Source: an uncultured Oscillospiraceae bacterium
Lineage (GTDB): Bacteria; Bacillota; Clostridia; Oscillospirales; Oscillospiraceae
Length of the DNA: 64,000 nt
Assembly (NCBI GenBank): GCA_947629915.1
Contig: CANRFN010000012.1
Location: forward strand, 1 to 64,000
Direction: 5' to 3'
The position numbers and the translations under genes were made by a program. The notes beneath the pieces are model-generated. The model worked only from the letters and a program-made list of their open reading frames with translations. It was not told the origin of the DNA and searched no databases. Below are positions 8,834 through 17,591 of this stretch, in pieces (the first letter of the stretch is position 1; every line of letters starts with the position of its first letter).

Positions 8834-9946
8834 TTACAGGGTGTTCTCAATACCGGTGTCATAGGTGAAGATCCTCACATTTCCCGCATCGGCACTGGCC
8901 TCCAGGGACTGCTGATAGTCTTGCACCGCCTGGCTCAGGTTGTCCCCCAGCTGCACATCGTCCACATAGATGCTGCCCGTCATGGCCCAGACCTCATAGT
9001 TCACCCGATTCAGCCCGCCGATCATCTCCAGGTAGATATCTCCAACATCCGTGGAGAGGTCCATCACCTCCGGGGTCTCCCCGGTGACAATGATGTCTCC
9101 GGTGTCTGCAGACGCATCCATCAAAATGGCGGAGCAGTTGGCGGCATGGATGTCCCCGGTGGTGGTGTACAGGTTCAAGGTGTTCTCAACCTGGATCCCC
9201 TGGACGCGGATGTCCCCCGTCACGGCGTTCACGTCCAGGTTATAGGCCGCAAAATCCATCACGGTGATATTGCCCTGATAGGTGATGGCAAAGACGTCCG
9301 GTGTAGTCCAGCTGGACGGGATGGTGACGTGGATCACCAGCTGTCCGGAGGCGGGCTCCCCGTTGATGCCGCCATAGCCGTCCACGTTGAGGTACTGGCC
9401 GTCTATGGTGTAGCCGATGTCCGCAGGTTGGCCGTTCAGGGTGGCGGACACGTTGAGGGTCTCTCCCCTGTCCAGGACGATGTCTCCAAAGGGGATGTTC
9501 ACCTCTACCCGGCCCTCTGTATACTGATGGGCCTCCGCCGTCCCGGGGTCCACCTCCGCTCGTTCCGGGGCCACTTCTACGACATCGATATAGTTGCCGG
9601 CGCTGGAGTAGTCCGGATACATGGTCTGGTGGAAGATGGCGTAGATGGGCAGGGACAGCAGCACCACCAGGAGGGCCGCGATGCACACCTGCTTCCGGGT
9701 GGGACCGGCGGGTCTCGTGGGATAGCCCCGCTCCTCCGCCAGCTGTCTCGCCAGGTCCTCCGGGTCTCCCAGCTGCCGCAGAATCTCCTGCTCCCGCCCC
9801 GGGCCCGCGTCCTCAAAATACTCTGTGTACCAGTTGATGATGTCCCTCCGCTCCCTGCTGGACACCCAGCGGGCCAACTGCTGGTCCAATCGGGTCAGAT
9901 AGAACTGCCACTGGGTATTCTGCCCGCTTGCGGCCTGTCCGTTCAT
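8834..9946 (-). CDS. DUF1700/DUF4097-type membrane protein
   Basis: Protein of 370 residues with two recognisable halves. Residues about 15-75 are a HAAS/DUF1700-like helical signalling domain (LARWVSSRERRDIINWYTEYF, then ILRQLGDPEDLARQLAEE). One membrane helix follows (about 86-103), then an outside beta-helix-like DUF4097 domain with repeated short strands (VTGDIRV, TTGDIHA, DTGDIIV, DVGDIYL). The gene overlaps the upstream PadR gene by four bases (ATGA). A PadR repressor, a DUF1700 protein and a DUF4097 beta-solenoid form a known association in Firmicutes, thought to sense envelope stress; that function is inference. Confidence 0.88.
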   Translation of the reverse strand: MNGQAASGQNTQWQFYLTRLDQQLARWVSSRERRDIINWYTEYFEDAGPGREQEILRQLGDPEDLARQLAEERGYPTRPAGPTRKQVCIAALLVVLLSLPIYAIFHQTMYPDYSSAGNYIDVVEVAPERAEVDPGTAEAHQYTEGRVEVNIPFGDIVLDRGETLNVSATLNGQPADIGYTIDGQYLNVDGYGGINGEPASGQLVIHVTIPSSWTTPDVFAITYQGNITVMDFAAYNLDVNAVTGDIRVQGIQVENTLNLYTTTGDIHAANCSAILMDASADTGDIIVTGETPEVMDLSTDVGDIYLEMIGGLNRVNYEVWAMTGSIYVDDVQLGDNLSQAVQDYQQSLEASADAGNVRIFTYDTGIENTL

Positions 9947-10260
9947 ACAACCTCCCCCTTTCGCAGAATGTGTTCAATGCCGTCCCGGAAGGACCGCCAC
10001 TCCTCTCTCCGATTCCTGCAGCAGGTGCGGCCCACGTCCGTGATGGCGTAGTACCGGCGGTTACGCCCCTGGTACGGCTGGTCGTAGACGTAGAGGTAGC
10101 CGTCCCGCTCCAGCCGGCGCAGCACCGGATACAGGGTGGACTCCGAGATGTCCAGGCTGCCCTTTACCTCCTGGGTGAGGGCATACCCGTAGGTGTCCCC
10201 CCGCTCCAGCACCGCCAGCACGCAGACTTCCAGCAGAGGACTGCCCAGTGCAAATGCCAT
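9943..10260 (-). CDS. PadR-family transcriptional regulator
   Basis: Winged-helix repressor of 105 residues. The PadR core is clear: LEVCVLAVLERGDTYGYAL, then SESTLYPVLRRLERDGYLY and NRRYYAITDVGR. Start: ATG at 10260 with AAAGGAGG nine bases upstream; an in-frame extension to 10320 would include the promoter. It is first in a three-gene operon with the DUF1700/DUF4097 protein and a small protein. Its promoter is overlaid by a 21-bp palindrome (10289-10309), so autoregulation is likely. The ligand or stress signal is unknown. Confidence 0.93.
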   Translation of the reverse strand: MAFALGSPLLEVCVLAVLERGDTYGYALTQEVKGSLDISESTLYPVLRRLERDGYLYVYDQPYQGRNRRYYAITDVGRTCCRNRREEWRSFRDGIEHILRKGEVV

Positions 10261-10288
10261 GGCCGCCGCCTCCTTTCCTTTTCGTGTA

Positions 10289-10320
10289 ATATTATACGGC
10301 GTATAGTATAAGGCTGTCAA
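10289..10320 (-). promoter_or_regulatory. PadR operon promoter with overlapping palindromic operator
   Basis: On the minus strand: TTGACA (10320-10315), an 18-base spacer, then TATAAT (10296-10291). A palindrome with ten-base arms and one mismatch (ATACTATACG/CGTATAATAT, 10289-10309) covers the -10 box and half the spacer. A bound PadR dimer there would block RNA polymerase. Confidence 0.75.
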
Positions 10321-10684
10321 GGGGAATTTGCAGGATTTTGCAGCACAAATTGGGCGGGTTCTGCGCCCTTCCCCGTCTCTTCTTTCCCAGTGTATCCGGC
10401 GCTCTCACGTAACCGACACGCCGGCGGTACTGCAGTAGCAACAGGCCCTGAGAAGGCCGGTCTCCTCAGCACGAGGTCCAGCAGCCGGGCCGGGATGCGC
10501 AGGCTCGCTCACCACTCTGCCCGCTCTGCCGATCCACCCCGGCAAGTACCCCCTGCCGCTGTGCCATCCCGCTTTGCAATATCTGCCAACCCAAATTGCA
10601 GCTGAGGTGGCCATTTCGTTTTCATAATGCACTTTTGATGCATTGTTTGCAGCAGATGCGCCCATTTCTATGCCTTTTCCCCTC
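10321..10684. other. intergenic region upstream of the hydratase gene
   Basis: About 360 bases between divergent promoters. I see no gene, tRNA or recognisable riboswitch. Open frames crossing it on either strand lack ribosome sites and have the composition of chance frames. Confidence 0.5.
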
Positions 10685-10713
10685 TTGACGAATCCCGCCC
10701 CATTGTTTAGAAT
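10685..10713 (+). promoter_or_regulatory. promoter of the hydratase gene
   Basis: TTGACG (10685-10690), a 17-base spacer and TAGAAT (10708-10713), 75 bases before the chosen ATG. Confidence 0.7.
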
Positions 10714-10787
10714 AGCGGAAAAATGCAGTGGTGATCTGCCGCTGCCTCCTCCATTCTCCAATCTTCGACACGAAAGGAACAATGCAT

Positions 10788-13061
10788 ATGCTGAAACTCT
10801 ATGACGGCGGCGTCTATCTGGTAAACGGCACCGAGATCGTCCCCGAGAGCGAGTCCGCCCGGATTCCCGCCCTCTGCGGCAAGGCCGCAGACAGGGCGGA
10901 GGCCGAGAAGGGCACCATGGCCTATGGGATCCTCCAGGCCCACAACAAGAGCGGCGACCCGGACAACCTCCGCATGACCTTCGACAGCCTCACCAGCCAC
11001 GATATCACCTATGTGGGCATCATCCAGACCGCCCGGGCCTCCGGTATGACGGCCTTCCCCATGCCCTACGTGCTCACCAACTGCCACAACTCCCTCTGCG
11101 CCGTGGGCGGCACCATCAACGAGGACGACCACATGTTCGCCCTGTCCGCCGCCCACAAGTACGGCGGCATCTATGTGCCCACCAACATGGCGGTGATCCA
11201 CAGCTACAACCGGGAGATGATGTCCGGCTGCGGGCGGATGATCCTGGGCTCAGACTCCCACACCCGGTACGGCGCCCTCGGCACTTTGGCGGTGGGCGAG
11301 GGCGGCGGCGAGCTGGCCAAGCAGCTGGTGGGCCGCACCTATGACGTGCGCCGTCCCGGCGTGGTGGCCATCTATCTGGACGGGGCTCCGGTGCCCGGGG
11401 TGGGCCCCCAGGACGTGGCCCTCACCATCATCGGCGCCGTGTACGCCAACGGCTATGTGAAAAACAAGGTCATGGAGTTTGTGGGCCCCGGCGTGAAGAA
11501 CCTGCCCATCGAGTACCGCAACGGCATCGATGTCATGACCACTGAGACCACCTGCTGGTCCTCCATCTGGGTAACGGACGAGAAGACGGAGGAGTACTTC
11601 GCCATCCACGGCCGCCCCGATGCCTACCGGGAGATGAAGCCCGCGGATGTGGCCTATTATGATGGCTGCGTCTATGTGGACCTCTCCACCGTGGAGTGCA
11701 CCATCGCCCTGCCCATGCACCCCAGCTACGCCTACACCATCCGGGAGCTGAAGGAGAATCCCCAGGACATCCTCCTGGAATGCCAGACGAAGGCCAACAA
11801 ACAGATCACCGGCGCCTCTCTCGATCTGGTGAGCAAGGTCCACGATGGCGCCATCTGGGTGGACCAGGGCATCGTGGCGGGCTGCTCCGGCGGCACCTTC
11901 GACAACCTGGTGGCCGTGGCAGACATCCTCCGGGGCCAGAGCTGCGGCAACGGCACCTTCAAGATGAGCGTCTATCCCGGCTCCATGCCCGCCTACCTGG
12001 AACTCATGAAGAACGGGTGTCTGGCGGACATCGCGGCCGCCGGCGCCATCGTCCGGGAGTGCTTCTGCGGCCCCTGCTTCGGCGCCGGAGACACCCCCGC
12101 CAACGGAGAGTTCTCCATCCGCCACGCCACCCGGAACTTCCCCAACCGGGAGGGCTCCAAGCCCGGCGAGGGACAGATGGCCGGCGTGGCCCTCATGGAC
12201 GCCCGCTCCATCGCCGCCACCGCCATCCACGGCGGCAAGCTCACCGCCGCCACCGAGCTCGATCTGGACTACACCACCCCCGTCTATCACTTCGACAGAT
12301 CCGTCTACGAGAAGCGGGTGTACAACGGGTACGGCAAGCCCGAGCCGGAGCACGCCCTGAAGATGGGCCCCAACATCAAGGACTGGCCGGAGCAGCCTGC
12401 CCTCTCCGAGGACCTGCTGCTGCAGGTGGTCTCGTACATCACAGACCCGGTCACCACCACAGACGAGCTCATCCCCTCCGGCGAGACCTCCAGCTTCCGC
12501 TCCAACCCCCTGCGCCTCGCCGAATTCACCCTCTCCCGGAAGGATCCCCAGTATGTGGGCCGGGCCAAGGCAGTTCTGGACCTGGAGAAAAAGCGGCAGT
12601 CCGGGATGATCCCGCAGGAGATCCGCGCCGTGTACAGCGCACTGGACGCCGCCGGCGTGCCCAACCAGCCCAGCTGCACGGTGATCGGCAGCACCATCTT
12701 CGCCCTGAAGCCCGGCGATGGCTCCGCCCGGGAGCAGGCAGCCTCCTGCCAGCGGGTGCTGGGCGCCGCCGCCAACCTGGCGGTGGAGTACGCCACCAAG
12801 CGGTACCGCTCCAACTGCATCAACTGGGGCATGACGCCCTTCCTGGTGGAGGACCCCAACGCCTTCGCCCTGGGAGACTACGTGTTCGTCCCCGGCCTCC
12901 GCAAGGCCATCCTGGACGGCACGCTCTCCTTCCCCGCCTATGCGGTGAAGCCGGACGGCACCGTGAAGGCATTCAACGTCTCTCTGGGCCAGCTCACCCC
13001 GGACGAGCGGCAGATCATCGTGGACGGCTGCCTCATCAACTACTACCGCAACGGCCGCTGA
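10788..13061 (+). CDS. aconitase-family hydratase (YbhJ-like)
   Basis: Aconitase-superfamily enzyme of 757 residues, expected to be a 4Fe-4S hydro-lyase. The cluster-ligand cysteines are visible in GCSGGTFDNL and in the CFCGPCFGAGDTP segment, and GSDSHTRYGALGTL is the family's substrate-pocket motif. The order of the swivelling domain and the overall length fit the bacterial YbhJ-type hydratases rather than AcnA, AcnB or LeuCD. The actual substrate is not deducible; citrate/isocitrate is possible but unproven. Two ATGs are close (10782 and 10788); the second has the better distance (nine bases) from AAAGGA. The malic enzyme gene converges on it, so the locus handles C4-C6 acids. Confidence 0.82.
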   Translation: MLKLYDGGVYLVNGTEIVPESESARIPALCGKAADRAEAEKGTMAYGILQAHNKSGDPDNLRMTFDSLTSHDITYVGIIQTARASGMTAFPMPYVLTNCHNSLCAVGGTINEDDHMFALSAAHKYGGIYVPTNMAVIHSYNREMMSGCGRMILGSDSHTRYGALGTLAVGEGGGELAKQLVGRTYDVRRPGVVAIYLDGAPVPGVGPQDVALTIIGAVYANGYVKNKVMEFVGPGVKNLPIEYRNGIDVMTTETTCWSSIWVTDEKTEEYFAIHGRPDAYREMKPADVAYYDGCVYVDLSTVECTIALPMHPSYAYTIRELKENPQDILLECQTKANKQITGASLDLVSKVHDGAIWVDQGIVAGCSGGTFDNLVAVADILRGQSCGNGTFKMSVYPGSMPAYLELMKNGCLADIAAAGAIVRECFCGPCFGAGDTPANGEFSIRHATRNFPNREGSKPGEGQMAGVALMDARSIAATAIHGGKLTAATELDLDYTTPVYHFDRSVYEKRVYNGYGKPEPEHALKMGPNIKDWPEQPALSEDLLLQVVSYITDPVTTTDELIPSGETSSFRSNPLRLAEFTLSRKDPQYVGRAKAVLDLEKKRQSGMIPQEIRAVYSALDAAGVPNQPSCTVIGSTIFALKPGDGSAREQAASCQRVLGAAANLAVEYATKRYRSNCINWGMTPFLVEDPNAFALGDYVFVPGLRKAILDGTLSFPAYAVKPDGTVKAFNVSLGQLTPDERQIIVDGCLINYYRNGR

Positions 13062-13093
13062 GCCCCGCAGTCCACCCTCCATACCAGCAATAA

Positions 13094-13129
13094 AGCCCAG
13101 CCCCAGGGGTGTTCCCCTGGGGCCGGGCT
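13094..13129. terminator. terminator between the convergent hydratase and malic enzyme genes
   Basis: Long GC-rich hairpin: AGCCCAGCCCCAGGGG (13094-13109) pairs with CCCTGGGGCCGGGCT (13115-13129), with one mismatch. The T-runs are weak, so efficiency is uncertain, but its placement suits both genes. Confidence 0.6.
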
Positions 13130-13165
13130 CGTCTCATGTCTGATGGAGTTGTGCGGCGATCCCGC

Positions 13166-14338
13166 TCAGATCCGGGCCACGCCGGTGTCCCGTGCGGCCT
13201 GGGCCACCGCTGCGGACACGGCCGGGCACACCCGGGGGTCGAAGGGGGCCGGGATGATGTAGTCTGCAGACAGCTCGCTCTCCGGCACCAGATCTGCCAG
13301 GGCGTGGGCGGCGGCGATCTTCATGGCCTCGTTGATGTCGCTGGCCCGGACATCGAAGGCGCCCCGGAAGATGCCCGGGAAGGCCAGCACGTTGTTGATC
13401 TGGTTGGGGAAGTCGCTGCGGCCGGTGCCCACCACCGCAGCACCCGCCTCTTTGGCCAGGTCCGGCATGATCTCCGGCACCGGGTTGGCCATGGGGAAGA
13501 GGATGGGCTTGTCCGCCATAGTCCGCACCATGTCCTGGGTCACCACGCCGGGAGAGGAGACGCCGATGAAGAGGTCCGCGCCCCGGATGACCTCCGCCAG
13601 GGAGCCGGACTTGTCCTCTTTGTTGGAGATGGCCAGCAGCTCCCTCTTGGCATCGTTGAGGTCTGTGCGCTTAGAGCAGATGGCGCCTTTGCGGTCGCAG
13701 ATGACGGCGTCCTTCATCCCCATGGAGCGGAGCAGCTTGAAGATGGCGGTCCCGGCGGCGCCGGCGCCAGAGAAGACGGCGGTGATGTCCTCCATTCGTT
13801 TGCCCACCACCTTCAGGGCGTTGAGCAGGGCGCCGGCCACGATGACGGCGGTGCCGTGCTGGTCATCGTGGAAGATGGGGATGTCGCAGCGCTCCTTCAG
13901 CTTGCGCTCGATCTCGAAGCAGCGGGGGGCGGCGATGTCCTCCAGGTTCACCCCGCCGAAGGAGCCGGCCAGCAGCGCCACGGTGTCTACGATGGTGTCC
14001 ACATCCTTGGAGCGGATGCAGAGGGGGACGGCGTTCACATTGCCGAAGGCCTTGAAGAGCACGCACTTGCCCTCCATCACCGGCATGCCCGCCTCAGGCC
14101 CGATGTCTCCCAGGCCTAGGACGGCGGTGCCATCGGTTACCACGGCCACGGTGTTCCAGCGGCCGGTGAGCTCATAGCTCTTGTTGATGTCCTTCTGGAT
14201 CTCCAGACAGGGCTGGGCCACGCCGGGGGTATAGGCCAGAGACAGCGCCTCTCTGTCCTTTACCTCCATCTTGGGGACGGTGTCCAGTTTGCCCCGCCAC
14301 TGGTAGTGCAGTTTTAACGATTCGGCCGCATAGTCCAT
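13166..14338 (-). CDS. NAD(P)-dependent malic enzyme
   Basis: Oxidative decarboxylase of 390 residues converting malate to pyruvate and CO2 with reduction of NAD(P)+. Family motifs: YTPGVAQPC near the N-terminus, [15 protein letters not shown], the substrate/metal site [16 protein letters not shown], and the dinucleotide fold [13 protein letters not shown]. The length matches the short bacterial malic enzymes without the C-terminal phosphotransacetylase domain. Start: ATG at 14338 with GGTGG upstream; the frame extends to 14455 without a better ribosome site. Cofactor preference cannot be read reliably. It is monocistronic and convergent with the hydratase gene. Confidence 0.93.
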   Translation of the reverse strand: MDYAAESLKLHYQWRGKLDTVPKMEVKDREALSLAYTPGVAQPCLEIQKDINKSYELTGRWNTVAVVTDGTAVLGLGDIGPEAGMPVMEGKCVLFKAFGNVNAVPLCIRSKDVDTIVDTVALLAGSFGGVNLEDIAAPRCFEIERKLKERCDIPIFHDDQHGTAVIVAGALLNALKVVGKRMEDITAVFSGAGAAGTAIFKLLRSMGMKDAVICDRKGAICSKRTDLNDAKRELLAISNKEDKSGSLAEVIRGADLFIGVSSPGVVTQDMVRTMADKPILFPMANPVPEIMPDLAKEAGAAVVGTGRSDFPNQINNVLAFPGIFRGAFDVRASDINEAMKIAAAHALADLVPESELSADYIIPAPFDPRVCPAVSAAVAQAARDTGVARI

Positions 14339-14506
14339 GCAAACCACCCTTTCAGTTGATCTCCGCTGCAATATATCACAACGGGGGACAAAAAGGAATC
14401 CCCCAATTGCCGAAAATACAGCGGGAAACGATCCGGATTCTCGCTGCAGCGGCATTTGGGGGCGTTGGGACAGATGTCTTTCTCAGGTTGCTCTGCGTGT
14501 CCAAAC

Positions 14507-14902
14507 TCAGTCTGTGGTCATGGAGTATTCAGACACCACCCCGTCCGCAAAGTCGATGAGCAGCCACTCGTTGTCCATGATCATGCGCTCTCCGCCGAGG
14601 CAGTAGACGAAGCGGTTCTCCTGGTTGAAGTAGCCCATCCGGTTGTCGTTGGGGCCCAGCAGGTCCAGCACCTCCTGCTCCGTCATGCCGATGAGGTCGT
14701 ACTGCTCCAGCATATTGTCCGTGATCCTGGCCCGGCTCTCCGGGTGCTTCAGCCACTTCTCCTGGGTGAATGTGTGCCGGTTGCTGAGGCCCACTGCCCC
14801 CACAATGCAGAACACCAGGATCACCACCGCCATGGTGGCCCCCACGATCTTGCCCAGGCTGGTCTGTCCCCGCTTTCCATTCTCTTCCCGATTCTCGCTC
14901 AT
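14507..14902 (-). CDS. small membrane protein with BamE/SmpA-like motif
   Basis: Protein of 131 residues. A basic cytoplasmic N-terminus is followed by one membrane helix (about 18-40), then an outside domain. The segment IGMTEQEVLDLLGPND resembles the helical signature of the SmpA/BamE fold, which in Clostridia appears in small lipoproteins and membrane proteins of unknown role. A good AGGAGG precedes the ATG at 14902. No neighbour on the same strand is close enough to define an operon; malic enzyme starts 169 bases downstream. Function unknown. Confidence 0.75.
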   Translation of the reverse strand: MSENREENGKRGQTSLGKIVGATMAVVILVFCIVGAVGLSNRHTFTQEKWLKHPESRARITDNMLEQYDLIGMTEQEVLDLLGPNDNRMGYFNQENRFVYCLGGERMIMDNEWLLIDFADGVVSEYSMTTD

Positions 14903-15188
14903 CTCTGAAACCTCCTCTCTCTTTCACCGCACCGTGCGGGCGGAGAAGCGGCACTTCCCTGCCCAGAAATTTCTCTCTATACCATACCACAGAGCGCTTC
15001 CATTGCAGTTTAATATTTCCTTAAGTTTCCTGTCCCCGTTCATGCCCTTACCCCAAGTATTTGCCCCATTTTCCGATTCTTTTGTCTATTTCAGAAGCAG
15101 GATCGCAGACCGCGGACATGTCCCATATTTGTTGGAAATGATCACAAAGAATTGGGGCAAAAATTTGCCTTTTGATGGAAAACTTTGA
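14903..15188. other. intergenic region upstream of the pfkA promoter
   Basis: AT-richer than its surroundings. It includes GGCAAAAATTTGCC at 15155-15168, a near-palindrome just upstream of the pfkA promoter that could be a regulator site. No gene is apparent. Confidence 0.45.
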
Positions 15189-15217
15189 TTGACAACCCTC
15201 CGGCAGCGGCATATAAT
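15189..15217 (+). promoter_or_regulatory. promoter of pfkA
   Basis: Consensus TTGACA (15189-15194), 17-base spacer, consensus TATAAT (15212-15217). The transcript would carry a leader of about 168 bases before the ATG at 15392; I recognise no riboswitch in it. Confidence 0.85.
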
Positions 15218-15391
15218 TTGGGCGCAGTTTAGACCGTCCCCGTCTCCGGGAGCGCCTCAGATCGGCTCCACACGGCAGCCTCAAAGCTTCGCTGCGGCGG
15301 CCCATGGTGACTCCGGCAAACCCGCCTAGCTGCAAGTATTCCCCTTTGCGTCCGAATGGATGGAGCAAAGAGAAACCGGGAGGTAATTCAA

Positions 15392-16402
15392 ATGGACAAC
15401 CCCAACCCCAAGCCCATTAAGCGCATCGGCGTGCTCACCAGCGGTGGCGATGCCCCGGGCATGAACGCAGCCGTCCGCGCTGTGGTCCGCACCGCCCTGA
15501 AGCAGGGCATCGAGTGCGTTGGCATCCGCCGTGGCTGGAGCGGCCTCATCAACACAGACTTCATGCGCCTGGACAACAGCTCCGTGAGCCACATCATGAA
15601 CAAGGGCGGCACCATTTTGTATACCGCCCGCTGCATGGAGTTCATGACCAGAGAGGGCCGGGAAAAGGCCATCGCCACCTGCAAGATGCTGGGTCTGGAC
15701 GGCATCGTGGCCATCGGCGGAGACGGCACCTTCCGGGGCGCTCTGGCCCTCACCCGGCAGATCGCCGAGTCCGGGTACTATCTGCCCGTGGTGGGCATCC
15801 CCGCCACCATCGATAACGACATCGGCTGCTCCAACTACACCATCGGCTTCGACACCGCCGCCAACACCGCCATCGAGTGCATCGACAAGTTGCGGGACAC
15901 CATGCAGTCTCACGAGCGCTGCTCCGTGGTAGAGGTGATGGGCCGGCACGCCGGCTTCCTGGCCCTGTATGTGGGCATCTCCGTGGGCGCCACCGCCGTA
16001 CTCATCCCCGAGCGTGAGGTGGACTTCGAGCAGGACGTGGTGGAGAAGATCCGCCGGGCCCGTCTCGGCGGCACCACCCACTTCATGGTGGTGGTGGCAG
16101 AGGGCGCCGGCAGCGCCGTGGAGATCGGCAAGCAGATCCACGAGGCCATCGGTATCGACCCCAGAGTGACCGTACTGGGCCACATCCAGCGCGGCGGCGC
16201 CCCCACCGGCCGGGACCGCGAGACCGCCAGCCGCATGGGCTATGAGGCCGTCCAAGCCCTGCTCTCCGGCAAGGGCAACCGGATCATCGGCACCAAGGCC
16301 GGCGCCCTCACGGACATGGACATGGAAGAGGCCCTGGCCATGGAGAAGAAGCTGGAGATGTACCGCTACGAGGTGCTGGAGGCCCTCACCCCCGGGATCT
16401 AA
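15392..16402 (+). CDS. pfkA: ATP-dependent 6-phosphofructokinase
   Basis: Glycolytic enzyme of 336 residues phosphorylating fructose-6-phosphate. The nucleotide site starts with LTSGGDAPGMNAAVR; GGDGTFRGA (about 109-117) carries the glycine typical of ATP-using rather than pyrophosphate-using enzymes; the catalytic loop TIDNDI holds Asp141 and Asp143; VVEVMGRHAGFLA and HIQRGGAPTGRDR complete the active site. The usual PGTIDND reads PATIDND here, a minor departure. Start: ATG at 15392 with GGGAGG upstream; an in-frame ATG at 15356 has no ribosome site. A near-consensus promoter and a strong terminator make it a single-gene unit. Confidence 0.95.
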   Translation: MDNPNPKPIKRIGVLTSGGDAPGMNAAVRAVVRTALKQGIECVGIRRGWSGLINTDFMRLDNSSVSHIMNKGGTILYTARCMEFMTREGREKAIATCKMLGLDGIVAIGGDGTFRGALALTRQIAESGYYLPVVGIPATIDNDIGCSNYTIGFDTAANTAIECIDKLRDTMQSHERCSVVEVMGRHAGFLALYVGISVGATAVLIPEREVDFEQDVVEKIRRARLGGTTHFMVVVAEGAGSAVEIGKQIHEAIGIDPRVTVLGHIQRGGAPTGRDRETASRMGYEAVQALLSGKGNRIIGTKAGALTDMDMEEALAMEKKLEMYRYEVLEALTPGI

Positions 16403-16433
16403 GCCGTATTCCCGTACACAGCGAAACAAATCA

Positions 16434-16472
16434 AGAGAGGATCTGGAGCCCGTCTCCGGATCCTCTCTTTTC
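16434..16472 (+). terminator. rho-independent terminator of pfkA
   Basis: 15-bp stem (AGAGAGGATCTGGAG with CTCCGGATCCTCTCT, one G-T pair) followed by TTTCC. Confidence 0.82.
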
Positions 16473-16495
16473 CTGCGGGCAGCGCCGCATAGGAA

Positions 16496-16532
16496 AACCT
16501 CCCGCCCAGACTGCCCCTCTGAGCGGGAGGTT
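16496..16532. terminator. second hairpin between pfkA and the Uma2 gene
   Basis: AACCTCCCGC (16496-16505) pairs with GCGGGAGGTT (16523-16532), loop of 17, flanked by A and T runs. It probably stops the minus-strand Uma2 transcript or backs up the pfkA terminator. Confidence 0.55.
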
Positions 16533-16599
16533 TCTCATTCAGATCCCGGAGTCGGCATCCGGCGCATCTGCCGCCTGGACGGCAAGCCCAAGGCAGCCC

Positions 16600-17157
16600 T
16601 CAGAGGTCCGCAAACACCTGTTCCAGGTCTATCACGCAGCCCGGCAAAACTGACACTGGCAGCTTGTCTTTTTCCCGATACATGTGCACAACATTGCTGA
16701 ACCCATCGCCCTCGCGAAGGCAGACATAGACACGTCTCGGCTTCTGATCTACCATCCAGTACTCTCGTACCCCTGCCCTCTCATAGAGGTCAAACTTCCG
16801 AATCTCGTCATTTTCTCGATTGGATGGGGAGAGAACCTCAATCACCAAATCCGGTGCGCCTTTGCAGCTCTTCGCATCCAACTTGCTCCGATCGCAAACC
16901 ACCATAAGATCCGGTTGGACAGGTCTCTTGTATTCTGCTGGGACGTCCTCCTTGCCATCGAAGAGGTATGCCGGCACTCCGAGAAGAAGCTTCCACGTCT
17001 TGCCATCCAGGAAGGTATCGAGCATTCTCGCCAGCTTAATGCGGATCGTTGCGTGAGCAACGGATACGCTTTTTATCTGATCGGGATCTCCGTCTTGCAG
17101 TTCATACTGCTCCTCTTCCGATTGAGAAAGGTCTTTGTTTCCCAAAGTGTTCGACAT
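16600..17157 (-). CDS. Uma2-family (DUF820) putative endonuclease
   Basis: Protein of 185 residues of the Uma2 family, a PD-(D/E)xK nuclease-fold group that is widespread but poorly characterised. The core motif is visible: VQPDLMVVCDRSKLD, then GAPDLVIEVLSPSNRENDEIRKFDLYERAGVREYW, with the conserved Asp and Glu-Val-Leu-Ser pattern. The N-terminus has a Ser/Glu-rich extension. A clean AGGAGG precedes the ATG. No signal peptide is seen. The gene is distinctly AT-richer than the metabolic genes on both sides and abuts an AT-rich stretch with an inverted repeat, consistent with horizontal acquisition. The natural substrate of Uma2 proteins is not established. Confidence 0.85.
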   Translation of the reverse strand: MSNTLGNKDLSQSEEEQYELQDGDPDQIKSVSVAHATIRIKLARMLDTFLDGKTWKLLLGVPAYLFDGKEDVPAEYKRPVQPDLMVVCDRSKLDAKSCKGAPDLVIEVLSPSNRENDEIRKFDLYERAGVREYWMVDQKPRRVYVCLREGDGFSNVVHMYREKDKLPVSVLPGCVIDLEQVFADL

Positions 17158-17591
17158 TCATATTCCTCCTATCATGATAGCCATTCTAGTAACAATCGCT
17201 AAAGCCAGCTACCAGGGCGAAACAGATCCGGTCTTCCACTGGCAACGCAGTAATAAGCCATTTGGCTTTAGCCACTCATATTATAAACGGCGTCCGTTTT
17301 ACAAGTCCCAGTTTGTCAAAATTTTATCGCGTTTAAATACTTCAAATAATTAAATGCACTAAACAGCCAATGTATCTCTCTGTTATTTAGTGCATTAAAA
17401 GCATTTTCTTGCCAACGTAAAAGTGCACCAGCAATACGATTGATATATTCTATATGCTGCATAAACAGGACAAGTCTCTGGTGTCTTATACTCTTTTCTC
17501 CACCTGCAGTTTTCCCAGCGCCGGCAGTCCCCATCCGGCGCTGGATCTGGAGCCTTGGTGTTTGTGCCCTCTCAGGTCTGTCTCTCAGTTC
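17158..17591. other. AT-rich intergenic stretch
   Basis: About 430 bases, strikingly AT-rich between 17210 and 17500 in an otherwise GC-rich window. No credible gene. It contains an inverted repeat at 17353-17396 and a 10-bp perfect GC-rich hairpin at 17515-17544 without a T-run. It may be the scar of a lost mobile element, but no transposase remnant is recognisable. Confidence 0.5.
17353..17396. repeat. inverted repeat in AT-rich stretch
   Basis: AATGCACTAAA (17353-17363) matches the reverse complement at 17386-17396; the pairing continues inward as CAG/CTG after a small bulge. Reads as a hairpin or as the paired ends of a very short element. Confidence 0.6.

Noticed and set aside
10405-10782. 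Minus-strand open frame upstream of the hydratase gene
   Set aside because: It crosses the hydratase promoter, lacks a ribosome site and looks like a chance frame.
17316-17534. Small open frame in the AT-rich stretch
   Set aside because: No ribosome site or recognised motif; it spans the inverted repeat, so it is not likely to be a gene.
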